64,000 nt of DNA from an uncultured Sphingomonadaceae bacterium (GTDB lineage: Bacteria > Pseudomonadota > Alphaproteobacteria > Sphingomonadales > Sphingomonadaceae). Positions 38,598 to 47,937 of the stretch are shown here, one piece after another. Numbering within the stretch: position 1 is the first letter of the stretch; every line of letters starts with the position of its first letter. The notes under the pieces are model-generated. The model did not search any database. It was not told the origin of the DNA and saw only the letters and a list, made by a program, of their open reading frames with translations. Position numbers and translations under genes: made by a program. The stretch covers positions 248,001 through 312,000 of the forward strand of contig CANMNF010000001.1 in NCBI GenBank assembly GCA_947499255.1, in the 5' to 3' direction.

Positions 38598-40805
38598 ATG
38601 CCGGGACAGATTCATCATTTCAGCGACCAGACAGTCATTCGCGCAAGCGAGGATACCGAGGGGTGGATCATCAATGCCGGTTATCGGACCGGCCTGTTCG
38701 GCCCCGAGAAAGCGCGCTTCTGGCAATTGTTGAAGGACGGCACCTTCCGTCTCGGCGATCCGGCGACGCGGACCTTTTTTGCCAGCCTCAGGATCGGGCT
38801 GGGAAAGCCCGAACAACTTCATGTCTTTGCTGGCGAGAGCTGCGTCTGGATTGTTCCCTATGATGCCGCGCAGGGCGATGCCGTCGTTTTCGACCTGAAC
38901 AGTGCAAGCATCATTGCACGCATTCCGAAACTGTCTTGTCGCCAATACTCTCTGGGCAGGGTCAATCCGGAGGGCGCGCTGATCATTCAGGGGAGCCGCC
39001 GGGTCAATGATGGGCTCTACAGCGAATTGACCTATGCAGATCCGGTGTCGTCCGAGGTTCGGACATCTCAAGTGGTCTGTCCCAAGCTGCCCGATACTTA
39101 CGTGTCCCTCGACTTCTTCCAGGCCAGTCCGAGCGGGCGATACTGGCTGAGACTGGATCACACCCATTTTCCGGTCGTCGAGCATAGCGAGACACCGAGC
39201 GCCCCACCGCGCCGATATTACGGTTTGACAGTTCAAGTCTGGTCGGCGTTTCCGCTGACGTTCGAGCGGCGCATGGTTGTCGCCTGGCTGAAAGCGGAAG
39301 ACCTGCCTGACGAAACGCACATTTTTAAAAGCGACGGACTGACCGCGCTCAAAAAACAATTGAATTCTGAACAGCTCGCATCCGCCGTGTCGCCTCCGCC
39401 CACGGCGCTGGGCCGCTTGTTCGGCAGGAAGGGAGTGTCTGCGCCTGCCTCCGATCCGGACCAGCGGTATCGCGCGGTCCTCGCCGCCTCGGCGCCCCAG
39501 CGTGACCGCGTCTACACTGCAATAAGCCACGCGCTCCACCGGCCAGATGCCGATCCGCAAGCGGCGTTTCCGGGCCGGGAGGCGTTTGGCGAGGCCGCCC
39601 ACGATGACGATCTGTGGCAAGCGGTCACGAAGAATCTCGCGGAACTGTTTCGGCATGCTTTGGACAATGCCGAGGGTTGGGATGGTGACGATGCGATCTG
39701 GTTCAACCGTTTGGGGCACCTGATCTGCGTCGGCATGGATGGGACGGTTTCGCCGCAAATCTGGTTCGAGCGTGCCGGGCTGCAACACATGATGCGGCCG
39801 TTCCCCAACCTGCCGGGCAAGCTGGAAGTCGTCACCGGTCGCAAGCTGCGCGCTGTTCAAATGCCAAGGCAGACGATCGCATCGTTGCCCGAAATTGAAG
39901 GCGGCTGCCTGATAGTCGATGGTGTATCTGCTGAGCAACGTTATGAGCCTGTCCGTATCTCGAAATATGCCGATGGTTGGCAGGGGCCTCAGTCGATCCC
40001 GGCGCGTTGGTTCAACGAGGATGCCGATCGCAAAGCTGTCGACGAATATCGCAAGACCCGCAGCACCATCACGATCCCGGTGGAGGATCTTGACCCTGCC
40101 GGACGGATCGCGGCGATCAACGCCTATCGCGATCTTCTGGATTTCTCGTTCTTCGAGCGCGCCGACAATTCGTCGATCAAAGTCCGCTTCAAAGTCGGGA
40201 AGAAACTCGTTCCCGAGCATGAGTTCTTTTCCGAGCTGAAGCCGGACGACCGCGATTGGGCGGTCGCACCGCTGCGCGCGCTGATCACCAGATACGCCGG
40301 ATTGAAGGGTCCGAACCTCCCGACCACTTATCAAGAAGACGGAGAGAACGGCAGCTTGCTGGCGCAGGCCGTGCTCAGGCTGGGTCAGATGGACGCAGCG
40401 TCACTGCCGCTCCTGATCGCCTATGGCGAAGGCATCGACGGGGGGCATGAATACTTCTTCGCCGGTGAGACAATGCCGGCGATGGTTGCGGCACATGGTT
40501 GGACCGATGAAGTGATCGCCTTCGTGGCTTGGGCTCATGCGTTCAACTATTACAACACCTTCGATGCGGCTACCACGATCTGGCAGCAGATCGGCCTTTG
40601 CAAGGCGCTCAAGCAGCGAGCCCCACAAGCGGCGGCAGAGTTCATCCACGAGCAGTTGGCGCCTTTTGTAGAGGCTGGGCGCCTCGAATGGACCAATTTC
40701 GCCTGCCTGCGCAACGAGCTTGGCAGTGCTATGGATGGCTGGGAGCAGGACTTTTTTGATCGCCTGATTGCGCTCGCCGGAGAAAGTGCCTTCGAAGGAA
40801 GCTGA
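38598..40805 (+). CDS. Large unrecognised island protein (735 residues)
   Basis: I recognise no domain. The first 230 residues look beta-rich, with repeated short strands and tryptophans (GWIINAGYRTGLFGPEKARFW, SCVWIVPYDAAQGDAVVFDL, SLDFFQASPSGRYWLRLDH), suggesting a propeller-like fold. The middle has a basic linker (LGRLFGRKG). The C-terminal 200 residues are helical with many aromatics (FVAWAHAFNYYNTFDAATTIWQQ). No signal peptide, membrane helix or obvious nuclease, ATPase or protease motif is visible. It stands alone between integrase and mobilization genes on the plus strand, a common slot for accessory cargo such as defence functions. That role is speculation. Confidence 0.75.
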   Translation: MPGQIHHFSDQTVIRASEDTEGWIINAGYRTGLFGPEKARFWQLLKDGTFRLGDPATRTFFASLRIGLGKPEQLHVFAGESCVWIVPYDAAQGDAVVFDLNSASIIARIPKLSCRQYSLGRVNPEGALIIQGSRRVNDGLYSELTYADPVSSEVRTSQVVCPKLPDTYVSLDFFQASPSGRYWLRLDHTHFPVVEHSETPSAPPRRYYGLTVQVWSAFPLTFERRMVVAWLKAEDLPDETHIFKSDGLTALKKQLNSEQLASAVSPPPTALGRLFGRKGVSAPASDPDQRYRAVLAASAPQRDRVYTAISHALHRPDADPQAAFPGREAFGEAAHDDDLWQAVTKNLAELFRHALDNAEGWDGDDAIWFNRLGHLICVGMDGTVSPQIWFERAGLQHMMRPFPNLPGKLEVVTGRKLRAVQMPRQTIASLPEIEGGCLIVDGVSAEQRYEPVRISKYADGWQGPQSIPARWFNEDADRKAVDEYRKTRSTITIPVEDLDPAGRIAAINAYRDLLDFSFFERADNSSIKVRFKVGKKLVPEHEFFSELKPDDRDWAVAPLRALITRYAGLKGPNLPTTYQEDGENGSLLAQAVLRLGQMDAASLPLLIAYGEGIDGGHEYFFAGETMPAMVAAHGWTDEVIAFVAWAHAFNYYNTFDAATTIWQQIGLCKALKQRAPQAAAEFIHEQLAPFVEAGRLEWTNFACLRNELGSAMDGWEQDFFDRLIALAGESAFEGS

Positions 40806-40980
40806 GTCTTTCGGCGCACTCGGCCGACGGCTATTCACACTGGCTCGGCTGTTTGGGTTCAGCGGTTCGAGAGTTGTTGCAAAGCCGCACTTGCGTTGCG
40901 CTTGTTACCGGCCTGACGGCCGCTATGTGGTCGCAAGCCGAATGGCAGGAAATATCTCTGAAACGGGTAAAGCGGACGTG

Positions 40981-41739
40981 TCAGGGCGAAATCTTTATTG
41001 AACAACTGACCGACCGTTCCTCTTTCCGCGCCTTCTCCTTGCACCGATCCAGCGCCTCGCGGTTCGCGCTCAGCATACTGTGGGCCGTCATTAACTCTTC
41101 AAAACCTTCCGGATTCTGTGTCCGGATGAGCTGCATTCCCGCTTCCACGATGGTCGGCTCGCCAACCGCCTTGCGAGCCATCCGTTCAGGCCAATGCCAG
41201 CTTTCCGGCATGGCGCGGGCGATGGTGCCGGGGAGGATCGACCAAAGCAGGATACCGGCCAGCACACCCATGCCTGCAAAACGCCAGGACTCGCGCCTCT
41301 GCTCGGCCTCGGTGCGGACACGCCCGACAATTGCAGCGAGGCGTCCAGTCGCATTGTCCAGGTCTTTGCGGCCCTGCCGGAACAGGTCGCTGCTGTCGCG
41401 CTGCATGTCGAGCGAGGCGCGCTTGATCTGAGCTGAAATGTCTTCTGGCGTCAGCTCCATGGCAGGCTTGCTGGCGATTACCTTAAGGCTATCGGAAAAT
41501 CGCTCCAGATGATCGGCCATCTGGCCGAGCGTGGCCGTGTAGTCCGGGATCACGATGTCGGCTCGCTCTCTGGCCATGTTCTGGATGGTATGTCGCACCA
41601 TTGCCATTTCGCCTTCGAGGCGAGCGAAAGCCTCCGTCGCCGGATCGGTTTCTGTCTCGGCTCCAGGTTCTGGCTGCGGGGCGGGTGGTTCCTCGACTTC
41701 AAGGTCCAGTTGCACTTCTTCGATGTGATCGTCTTCCAT
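40981..41739 (-). CDS. DUF6118-like membrane protein of the mobilization module
   Basis: A 252-residue protein from ATG 41739 with GGAGAAAC upstream (a longer in-frame start at 42006 lies inside traA). An acidic Pro/Glu N-terminus is followed by predicted coiled-coil helices (FARLEGEMAMVRHTIQNMARE and the LERFSDSLKVIASKP region). One membrane segment (FAGMGVLAGILLWSILPGTIARAM) near residue 160 is followed by a helical tail. Proteins of this layout (DUF6118) usually sit beside TraA-type relaxases in sphingomonads. Function unknown. The start lies 10 bases from the relaxase stop. Confidence 0.65.
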   Translation of the reverse strand: MEDDHIEEVQLDLEVEEPPAPQPEPGAETETDPATEAFARLEGEMAMVRHTIQNMARERADIVIPDYTATLGQMADHLERFSDSLKVIASKPAMELTPEDISAQIKRASLDMQRDSSDLFRQGRKDLDNATGRLAAIVGRVRTEAEQRRESWRFAGMGVLAGILLWSILPGTIARAMPESWHWPERMARKAVGEPTIVEAGMQLIRTQNPEGFEELMTAHSMLSANREALDRCKEKARKEERSVSCSIKISP

Positions 41740-41749
41740 GTCGTTTCTC

Positions 41750-44635
41750 CTAAAGGCCCATCCCAAGATCGCGGGTGCGCTCGCGGGAGAGGGTTGCGGT
41801 GAGTTCGTTTGCGATGCTGCGCTCGGGCTTGGGATCGATGCCGAGTTCGCGGGGCTTACCGCGCAGCAGGCCTTCGACCTGCGGATCGCGTTCAAGCGTC
41901 TTCGCCAATTCATTCTGCTTGGTGGAAACGTGGGCAGCGCCTGCACGGTCGCCTTGCTGCTCAAGCTGCTTGCGCGCTGTGCTGAGTTGCTGCCAGTCGC
42001 GGACAAAGCGCTCGGATCGCAGCGTCGGATCGGTGCGCACGGCGGCCTCTTGGCTCATGGCGCGCATGGCCTCCTGGCTCCGACCGCCTGCGGCCTCCGC
42101 AATCAGCTCAGGACGCCGATGAAGCGCCTTGGCGAGATCGGCGGCGGCATGGGGCCGGCTCGCGTCGAGCGCCTTTCCAGCCTTCTCCAGCGCGGCCTTC
42201 TGGTGCGGCAGGACGGGCAAGCCCTGGGCCTGCATCGTGCCGATGTCGCCAAGCGCACGGGCGTAACGTTCGACCGCGCGGCGCTGCTCGCTCTGCGTAC
42301 TCGCAAGCGTCGGGATTGGCTCAAGCTGGCGGGCCTGCGGGCGGAAGTTTCCGAAGATGGATTTGGTCTTCTCCGGCACCTGCCGAACGATCTCCATGAT
42401 CCGCTCGCGGAAGCTGATGCCGCGCAGTTCGGCGAAGGCCTGCTCGGGCTTGTAATCACCGGCCATGTCCTTCCCGCGCTCGCGGCTCAGGGTGCGAACC
42501 AGCTTCGACTGGTCGGCAAAATCATCGCGGCCATAGTGAAGGGCCAGCCCATCGCAATGGCGTGACATGGCGACATAGGCGGAATGGCTATCCATTCCGG
42601 GAGTGGCGAGCACATGAGCGCGATCAACCGTCATCCCCTGCGCTTTGTGGATCGTGGCTGCGTAGCCATGATCGATATGGGCATAATCCTTGGTATCGAA
42701 GGCAACTTCGCGGCCACCATCGGTGCGCACCGCCATGCGTTGCGCACTTGCCATTGCGACCGTGCCCAGCGTCCCGTTCTTGACCCCAAGCCCGCGCTCG
42801 TTGCGCAGGAAAATGATGCGGTCGCCCGATGCAAACTCCCGTTCGCCGCGTGCTGACTTGATTGTGGCATCGACTCCCAGTGTGCCCGCCTCGCGCATCT
42901 TTTCGCGCGCCATTTGGTTCAGCTCGCGGACCTCGTCATTGGCGTGCGTAAGGATGATCCGGCTGTCTTTGGGGCTGCCCTGTTGCTCGCTACTCCAGCG
43001 CTAGATCAGCTCTGTCCGTGCAGCCTCGCGCGTGTCGGCGGCATGAACCATGCCGCGCTCGTCATAACTACGGATCGCTTCGCCGGTTCGGCCAGTGGCG
43101 AGCTGCCGGGTCGCATCCTGCTGCCAAGCGGAAAGCTGGCGGCGGACTTCGCTGATCTCGACGCCGCCGTGGCGTTCGTGGATCGCCCGGAAGGCTGCAC
43201 CGGCTTCGATGGCCTGCAACTGCTGCTGGTCGCCAACCAGGACAACCTTCGCTCCAGCCTTGGCGGCATGAGACAGCACGCGCTCCATCTGGCGCATGCC
43301 GACCATGCCCGCCTCGTCGATGACGAGCACGTCGTGGGACGTGAGCTGTTCGCGTTCCTTACCCCATTGATGCTCAAGGCTGGCAATGGTGCGCGATGCG
43401 ATACCGGAGCCTTTCTCCAGCCCCTCCGCTGCGATGCCGGACAGGGCCGCGCCGCGTACGGTGAGGCCAGCGCCTTCCCATGCTTCGCGCGCCACGCCCA
43501 GCATCGCGCTCTTGCCGGTCCCGGCATAGCCAACCACAACCGCAAGACCGCCCTTCTTCGTGACGTGTTCGAAGGCAGATTTCTGCTCGCCGGATAGGAC
43601 CAGGCCGCGCTTAACGGCGCTGGCGAATGCGGCGTTTCGCTGGACATCACTGACGGCGTGACCGGTGCGCCGTGCCATCGTGTCGACGGCGCGATTGAGC
43701 CGCTGTTCGGTCTCGATCATTCCCCGCGAAGTGAACCTATCCTGCCCGCGTCCGTCCTTGCCCAGAGAGATCAAATCGGGAGAGCCGCGCACCGCATTGT
43801 AGGCGGCGTCGAACTGCTCCTTGCCGTCGCTATGCCGGTGAACAAATGCGGCAAGATCGCGCCTGGTGAACGTCGCCTGCTGGTGCGTGATCGCATCCAG
43901 CGCCAACGCGGGGTTCTCGATGATCCTCTCGCCATTGCGCTGGGCAATCGCGCGATGTTCTTCGATCCGCTCAGCTTCAAGCCCGCGCCCGCCAATGCGC
44001 GAGGCTGCGGGACCGATCTTGTCCTGCGGTTCGAGCGCAATCCCCTGCGCCTCCAGACTGCGGTGATCGATCCGCGCATCGATATCGCGTTCCGCCAGCG
44101 CGCGGTTGACGTGATCGGCCCAGCGCTCGCGCCATTGCTCGATCAGCGCGGTCTTGTTCCAGTCGCGGACCTTTGCGCCAAAACCTTCCTTGCTCACTTC
44201 GCGCATCGTGAGCATGACATGCGCGTGCGGCTTGACCTTGCCGTCTTTGCCGATATCCCAATGAACATTGAGATCGGCGATCATGCCCTTCTCGACGAAC
44301 TCGGCTTTGACGAACGCGCGCGCCAGCTTGATGTTGTCCTTTTTCGACAACTCGCGGGGCAGGGCGAACTCGACCTCGCGGGCGAGCTGGGCATCCTTGA
44401 GCTTCTCGGCGGCCTCGATCGCGTTCCACAAGGTTGCCCGGTCGGAGAATGCTTCGGGTGCGCCCTTGGGCAGCATCACTTCGGAATGAAGGACGCCCGC
44501 TTTATTGGTGAAATCATGGGTTCTGTCGATGCGTTCGTCGTGCAATCGCTCGCCTGCACGATAGGCCGCTGCCGCCACGGCACTGCGTCCGCTCGACCTT
44601 CCGATGACCTTTGCGCTGAAGTGAAAGATTGCCAT
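41750..44635 (-). pseudogene. traA: TraA relaxase-helicase (MOBQ), interrupted by an in-frame TAG
   Basis: The full frame from ATG 44635 would encode about 961 residues, normal for a Ti-type TraA. The relaxase domain has the catalytic Tyr in AAAAYRAGERL and the metal-binding HAHVMLTMR. The helicase has Walker A VGYAGTGKSAML, VLVIDEAGMVG and, after the break, ATIHKAQGMTVD and YVAMSRHC. A TAG at 43001-43003 (codon 545) stops translation between the Walker B region and the last helicase motifs. Both sides are in the same frame, so this is a nonsense mutation, not a frameshift. A relaxase domain alone could be made, but not the full helicase. Confidence 0.85.
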
Positions 44636-44665
44636 GACGGCAATCCAGTTACACCGCAAAGCCTG

Positions 44666-44692
44666 CGTCGGCACGACGTATAAGCGCGCCCT
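44666..44692. other. Candidate oriT with MOBQ nic motif
   Basis: CGTCG-GCA-CGACG, an inverted repeat at 44666-44678, is followed by TATAAGCGCGCCCT at 44679-44692. The motif ACGTATAA..GCGCCCT matches the nic region of Ti-plasmid and RSF1010-type oriTs, where the nick falls just before the final CCCT. It lies 31 bases upstream of the relaxase start and in front of the divergent traC/traD genes, as in Ti plasmids. Function is inferred from motif and position. Confidence 0.7.
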
Positions 44693-44808
44693 CTCATGAT
44701 AAAATCCTGATCGGGACTAGGCGATTTCACATTGTCCCGGCGACCTTACTGCATTGGATTACAAGCACGATTATCATGGCTCCATCACACCAACGATGGA
44801 GACTTCTC

Positions 44809-45114
44809 ATGCGCAAACCCCGCGATTTTGATTCGGAACTGAAGGCGCTTGCGGACAAGGCGAAGAAACTAAAGGAACGCCGCGTGCGCGACCTCGGCGC
44901 GCTTGTCACGGCAACCGGAGCCGACGTGCTCGACGCTGATGTGCTGGCTGGCGCTCTGCTCGATGCTGCCGCCAATACCGACAAGGCAATCGGGGAGGGC
45001 TGGCGCAAGCGCGGCGCGGCTTTCTTTCAGGGCCAGCCACGCAACACTTCGAGCGGACCTCGCCAGCAGCAGGAAGGCACTCTTCCGCTCGATAGCGGCG
45101 CGGCATCGGCTTGA
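44809..45114 (+). CDS. Conjugal transfer protein TraC-like
   Basis: A 101-residue protein from ATG 44809. It begins RKPRDFDSELKALADKAKKLKERR, a predicted helical coiled coil with the N-terminal pattern of TraC-like accessory proteins, continues with DLGALVTATGADVLDADVLAGALLDAA and ends with GWRKRGAAFFQGQ. It lies divergent from traA across the oriT, matching the Ti layout of traC and traD. It probably assists relaxosome assembly. In sphingomonad annotations both this and the next gene are often called TraD. Confidence 0.7.
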   Translation: MRKPRDFDSELKALADKAKKLKERRVRDLGALVTATGADVLDADVLAGALLDAAANTDKAIGEGWRKRGAAFFQGQPRNTSSGPRQQQEGTLPLDSGAASA

Positions 45115-45136
45115 GGCAGCAAAGGCACGAACCGAC

Positions 45137-45364
45137 ATGCGCGAATGGCAGGTAAAACGACGCGAGCGAACCCGGCAATTGATCGAGCTAGGCGGCCTCG
45201 TTTCAAAAGCCGATCTGGTCGAGCTAACGGACGATGACCGCGCTGCACTCTACGGTGCATTCCTCACGGTCGCCGCCAAGCTGCGCGGGTCGGATGGAGC
45301 GCAGGCGTTGGTGCTGTTCCGGCGCAAGGGGAAGCGGGCGTTCGACGCGGAGCAATCAGACTGA
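45137..45364 (+). CDS. Conjugal transfer protein TraD-like
   Basis: A 75-residue protein from ATG 45137, 22 bases after the traC-like stop. It has the small TraD pattern: a basic start (REWQVKRRERTRQLIELGGLVSKADL) and a helical LTDDDRAALYGAFLTVAAKLRG region, then RRKGKRAF. The longer frame starting at 44903 is a shadow over the traC-like gene. TraD is a relaxosome accessory protein in Ti plasmids. No traG coupling protein follows, so the transfer module is incomplete. Confidence 0.65.
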   Translation: MREWQVKRRERTRQLIELGGLVSKADLVELTDDDRAALYGAFLTVAAKLRGSDGAQALVLFRRKGKRAFDAEQSD

Positions 45365-45506
45365 TCGGCAAAGGAAAGCGGCTCAAGTTTCTGAAAGTTG
45401 GAGTCGATTGCTCGCGTCAGCTTTGCGCTCCAGTTTCAGCCGCAACGACTCAGTTTTTTAGTTCCTGAAAGCGGACGCTCTCCAAGGTCATTCCGACCGA
45501 GGAGAA

Positions 45507-46145
45507 ATGAAAATGACATACTCACAATACGATCCGGCTAGCTTGAACCGAGTTCCTTGGAACTTCGGGGCGAAGATTGGCCCCAAGCGACCGTTCACGC
45601 AGAAGCAGATATGGGCAATTCGGTTCTTTCTAGATCGTGAGAAACGCTTTCGGGATCGAGCATTGTTTGACCTAGCAATCGACAGCAAGCTGCGAGGCTG
45701 TGACCTCGTCGAACTCAAGATCGGCGATCTGGTTAGCGGACCGGAAGTCAGAACGCGGGCAACAATCACTCAGCGCAAGACAGGGAGGCCAGTCCAATTT
45801 GAGATAGCTAAGGACGCCCGAGAAAGTTTGTTCGCATGGCTGGAACTTCGAGGTGGCTCAGTTGATGACTTTGTGTTCCCAAGTCGGATCGATCATTCGC
45901 GGCATTTGAGCACGCGCCAATATGCACGGCTAGTGGATGAATGGGTCGAAGCTATCGGTCTTCGCCCTGAAGAATATGGAACCCATTCGCTTCGAAGAAC
46001 CAAGGCGTCGATCATCTACAAGGCGACTGGCAATATCCGAGCAATTCAAATCTTGCTCGGTCATCCCAAAATCGAAAATACGGTTCGCTATCTGGGCGTC
46101 GACATCGAGGACGCGTTGACGTTGGCTGAGAAAACGGAAATCTGA
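45507..46145 (+). CDS. Short tyrosine recombinase (FimB-sized)
   Basis: A 212-residue protein, with GAGGAG in front of the ATG, consisting almost wholly of the catalytic domain. It has the Arg in IDSKLRGCDLVELKIGDL, HSLRRTKASIIYK, and LLGHPKIENTVRYLGVD with the Tyr nucleophile. There is no N-terminal arm-binding or core-binding domain of usual size. In length it resembles FimB/FimE phase-variation recombinases rather than island integrases. It may be a second recombinase with its own target, or a passenger. Its base composition is visibly less GC-rich than its neighbours. Confidence 0.8.
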   Translation: MKMTYSQYDPASLNRVPWNFGAKIGPKRPFTQKQIWAIRFFLDREKRFRDRALFDLAIDSKLRGCDLVELKIGDLVSGPEVRTRATITQRKTGRPVQFEIAKDARESLFAWLELRGGSVDDFVFPSRIDHSRHLSTRQYARLVDEWVEAIGLRPEEYGTHSLRRTKASIIYKATGNIRAIQILLGHPKIENTVRYLGVDIEDALTLAEKTEI

Positions 46146-46456
46146 CGTTAGGGCGGTTGCTCAGATGCTCTGGGCGACCGCTCTCAAACTCTATGAAATC
46201 CACAATCTACGGCAATGGATGGGGTGGAGAGCGGGCGGTCCACTTTTAAGCGGGTCGCGCGGCGAAGCGGACATCTAGTCGAGCAATCTGACGGGCCGCG
46301 TTGCGCTTCAAATACCGAACCTCAGCTCGATTTTTCTACCGCCTGAAAGCGGATATTGACAGTGACTACTTCCGAAGTCACTCACTACCAAGCTGATAAA
46401 AGGCCTCCTCGGACCCAATCGCTCGCTTGAACGTTAGGACAGGAAGAGGAGCGACC
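46146..46456. other. Gene-free stretch with degenerate CTGAAAGCGG repeat
   Basis: No supportable gene lies in these 311 bases upstream of the aldehyde oxidoreductase operon. The motif CCGCCTGAAAGCGGATATTG near 46337-46356 is related to CCTGAAAGCGGACG at about 45464 and AACGGGTAAAGCGGACG at about 40963, each in an island intergenic region. A GAGGAG ribosome site for the first operon gene is at the right end. No regulator gene is present. Confidence 0.5.
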
Positions 46457-46957
46457 ATGCCTTTGAAAATCAACAACCATCCATACGATTTACCCGGCGA
46501 TCCGCGCGTTAGCCTGCTCGATTTCATTCGGCGTGAGGCGGGACTTACCGGCACAAAAAAGGGCTGCGACCACGGGCAGTGCGGGGCGTGCACCGTCATC
46601 GTAAATGGCAAGCGCATCAATAGCTGCCTTACGCTGGCGGTGATGCATGATGGCGATGAAGTCACGACTATCGAGGGGCTGGGCACGCCGACCGAACCAT
46701 CGGCGCTGCAGCAGGCTTTCGTTGAGCATGACGGCTATCAATGCGGCTATTGCACACCGGGGCAGATTTGCTCCGCCACAGCGATGCTGGACGAGATTGC
46801 CGCAGGGATGCCGAGCGATGCGACCGATGATGTTTCGGGCGCTCCCACCCTGACAGACGAGGAAATCCGCGAGCGGATGAGCGGCAATCTGTGCCGCTGC
46901 GGTGCCTATCCCAACATCGTCGCAGCCATTCGCGAAGTGGCGGGAGCAGCATCATGA
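46457..46957 (+). CDS. paoA: Aldehyde oxidoreductase, 2Fe-2S subunit (PaoA type)
   Basis: A 166-residue iron-sulfur subunit of the xanthine dehydrogenase family, started at ATG 46457. The plant-ferredoxin cluster is CDHGQCGACTV, and the helical second cluster uses GYCTPGQIC and LCRCGAYPNI. It transfers electrons from the Mo centre towards FAD. E. coli PaoA carries a Tat leader, which is absent here, so this enzyme is probably cytoplasmic. The stop overlaps the next start as ATGA, the first of a tightly coupled series of genes. Confidence 0.9.
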   Translation: MPLKINNHPYDLPGDPRVSLLDFIRREAGLTGTKKGCDHGQCGACTVIVNGKRINSCLTLAVMHDGDEVTTIEGLGTPTEPSALQQAFVEHDGYQCGYCTPGQICSATAMLDEIAAGMPSDATDDVSGAPTLTDEEIRERMSGNLCRCGAYPNIVAAIREVAGAAS

Positions 46958-47937
46958 AGCCGTTCGATTATCTCCGCGCCGAAGGTCTCGACCTCGCCAG
47001 CCAGCAGACTGCTCCCGATGGAGCAATGGCGATTGCGGGCGGGACCAATTTGCTCGATCTTATGAAGCTGCAGGTCGAGTCGCCCGATACACTGGTCGAT
47101 GTAAACCCGCTCTCGATGGATCAGATTGCTGACGAGGGTGACGGTTTGCGCATCGGCGCTCAGGCAACCAATACTGCGACGGCCAACCATGCGCGGGTTC
47201 GCTCCGACTATCCGGTGCTGGCCAAGGCCATCCTCGCCGGAGCAACGCAGCAATTGCGCAATAAGGCGACCACAGCGGGCAATCTGTGCCAGCGCACGCG
47301 GTGCTATTATTTCACCAATATCGACCAGCCCTGCAACAAGCGCGAGCCAGGTTCGGGCTGCGGCGCGATCGACGGTATCGCGCGGCTCCATGCGGTGCTC
47401 GGGACTAGCAGCGAGTGTATCGCGACCTATCCGGGCGATATGGCGGTGGCGATGACTGCGCTCGATGCCAAGGTCGAAATTGCGAATGGCGATGGCAATA
47501 GTCGGACAGTCCCGGTGCGCGATTTTCACCGCCTGCCTAGTGATACACCGCATATCGACAATGTTCTCGAACCCGGTGAGATAATTACCGGCGTCACACT
47601 GCCCGCTCCGGTCGGCGGCACCCAGCTTTATCGCAAAGTGCGCGAACGTTCTTCCTATGCCTTTGCGCTGTGTTCGGTCGCGGCGATTGTCGATATGGCG
47701 GACGGGCGGATTAGCCGCGCGGACCTGGCTTTCGGCGGGTTGGCGCATAAGCCTTGGCACGATCCGCGCATCGGTGAATTGCTGGTAGGCGAAGAGCCTT
47801 CGCTGGCATTGTACGACAAGGCGGCGGACCTGCTGCTGGAAGACGCACAGGGCTATGGCGAGAACGATTTTAAGATACCGCTGGCACGGCGCGCCCTAAC
47901 CGCGACCCTGTGCGAAGCGACGGGAGTAGAGGCATGA
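46954..47937 (+). CDS. paoB: Aldehyde oxidoreductase, FAD and 4Fe-4S subunit (PaoB type)
   Basis: A 327-residue FAD-binding subunit from ATG 46954. The FAD motif is AIAGGTNLLDLMKLQ, and ATTAGNLCQRTRCYYF...CNKREPGSGC holds the four cysteines that distinguish PaoB, which carries an extra 4Fe-4S cluster, from ordinary XdhB proteins. This supports the PaoABC assignment over xanthine dehydrogenase. It overlaps both neighbours by ATGA, implying translational coupling. It passes electrons to the final acceptor. Confidence 0.9.
   Translation: MKPFDYLRAEGLDLASQQTAPDGAMAIAGGTNLLDLMKLQVESPDTLVDVNPLSMDQIADEGDGLRIGAQATNTATANHARVRSDYPVLAKAILAGATQQLRNKATTAGNLCQRTRCYYFTNIDQPCNKREPGSGCGAIDGIARLHAVLGTSSECIATYPGDMAVAMTALDAKVEIANGDGNSRTVPVRDFHRLPSDTPHIDNVLEPGEIITGVTLPAPVGGTQLYRKVRERSSYAFALCSVAAIVDMADGRISRADLAFGGLAHKPWHDPRIGELLVGEEPSLALYDKAADLLLEDAQGYGENDFKIPLARRALTATLCEATGVEA

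Noticed and set aside
38583-40334. 583-codon open frame antisense to the unrecognised 735-residue protein
   Set aside because: The plus-strand frame is longer, runs further right, and has a more natural residue composition; the minus frame is Arg-rich shadow. With no homology available the choice is probable, not proven.
41750-44674. traA as two separate genes or a frameshifted gene
   Set aside because: The two parts are in one frame (offset divisible by three) with a single TAG between, so nonsense interruption is the simpler reading.
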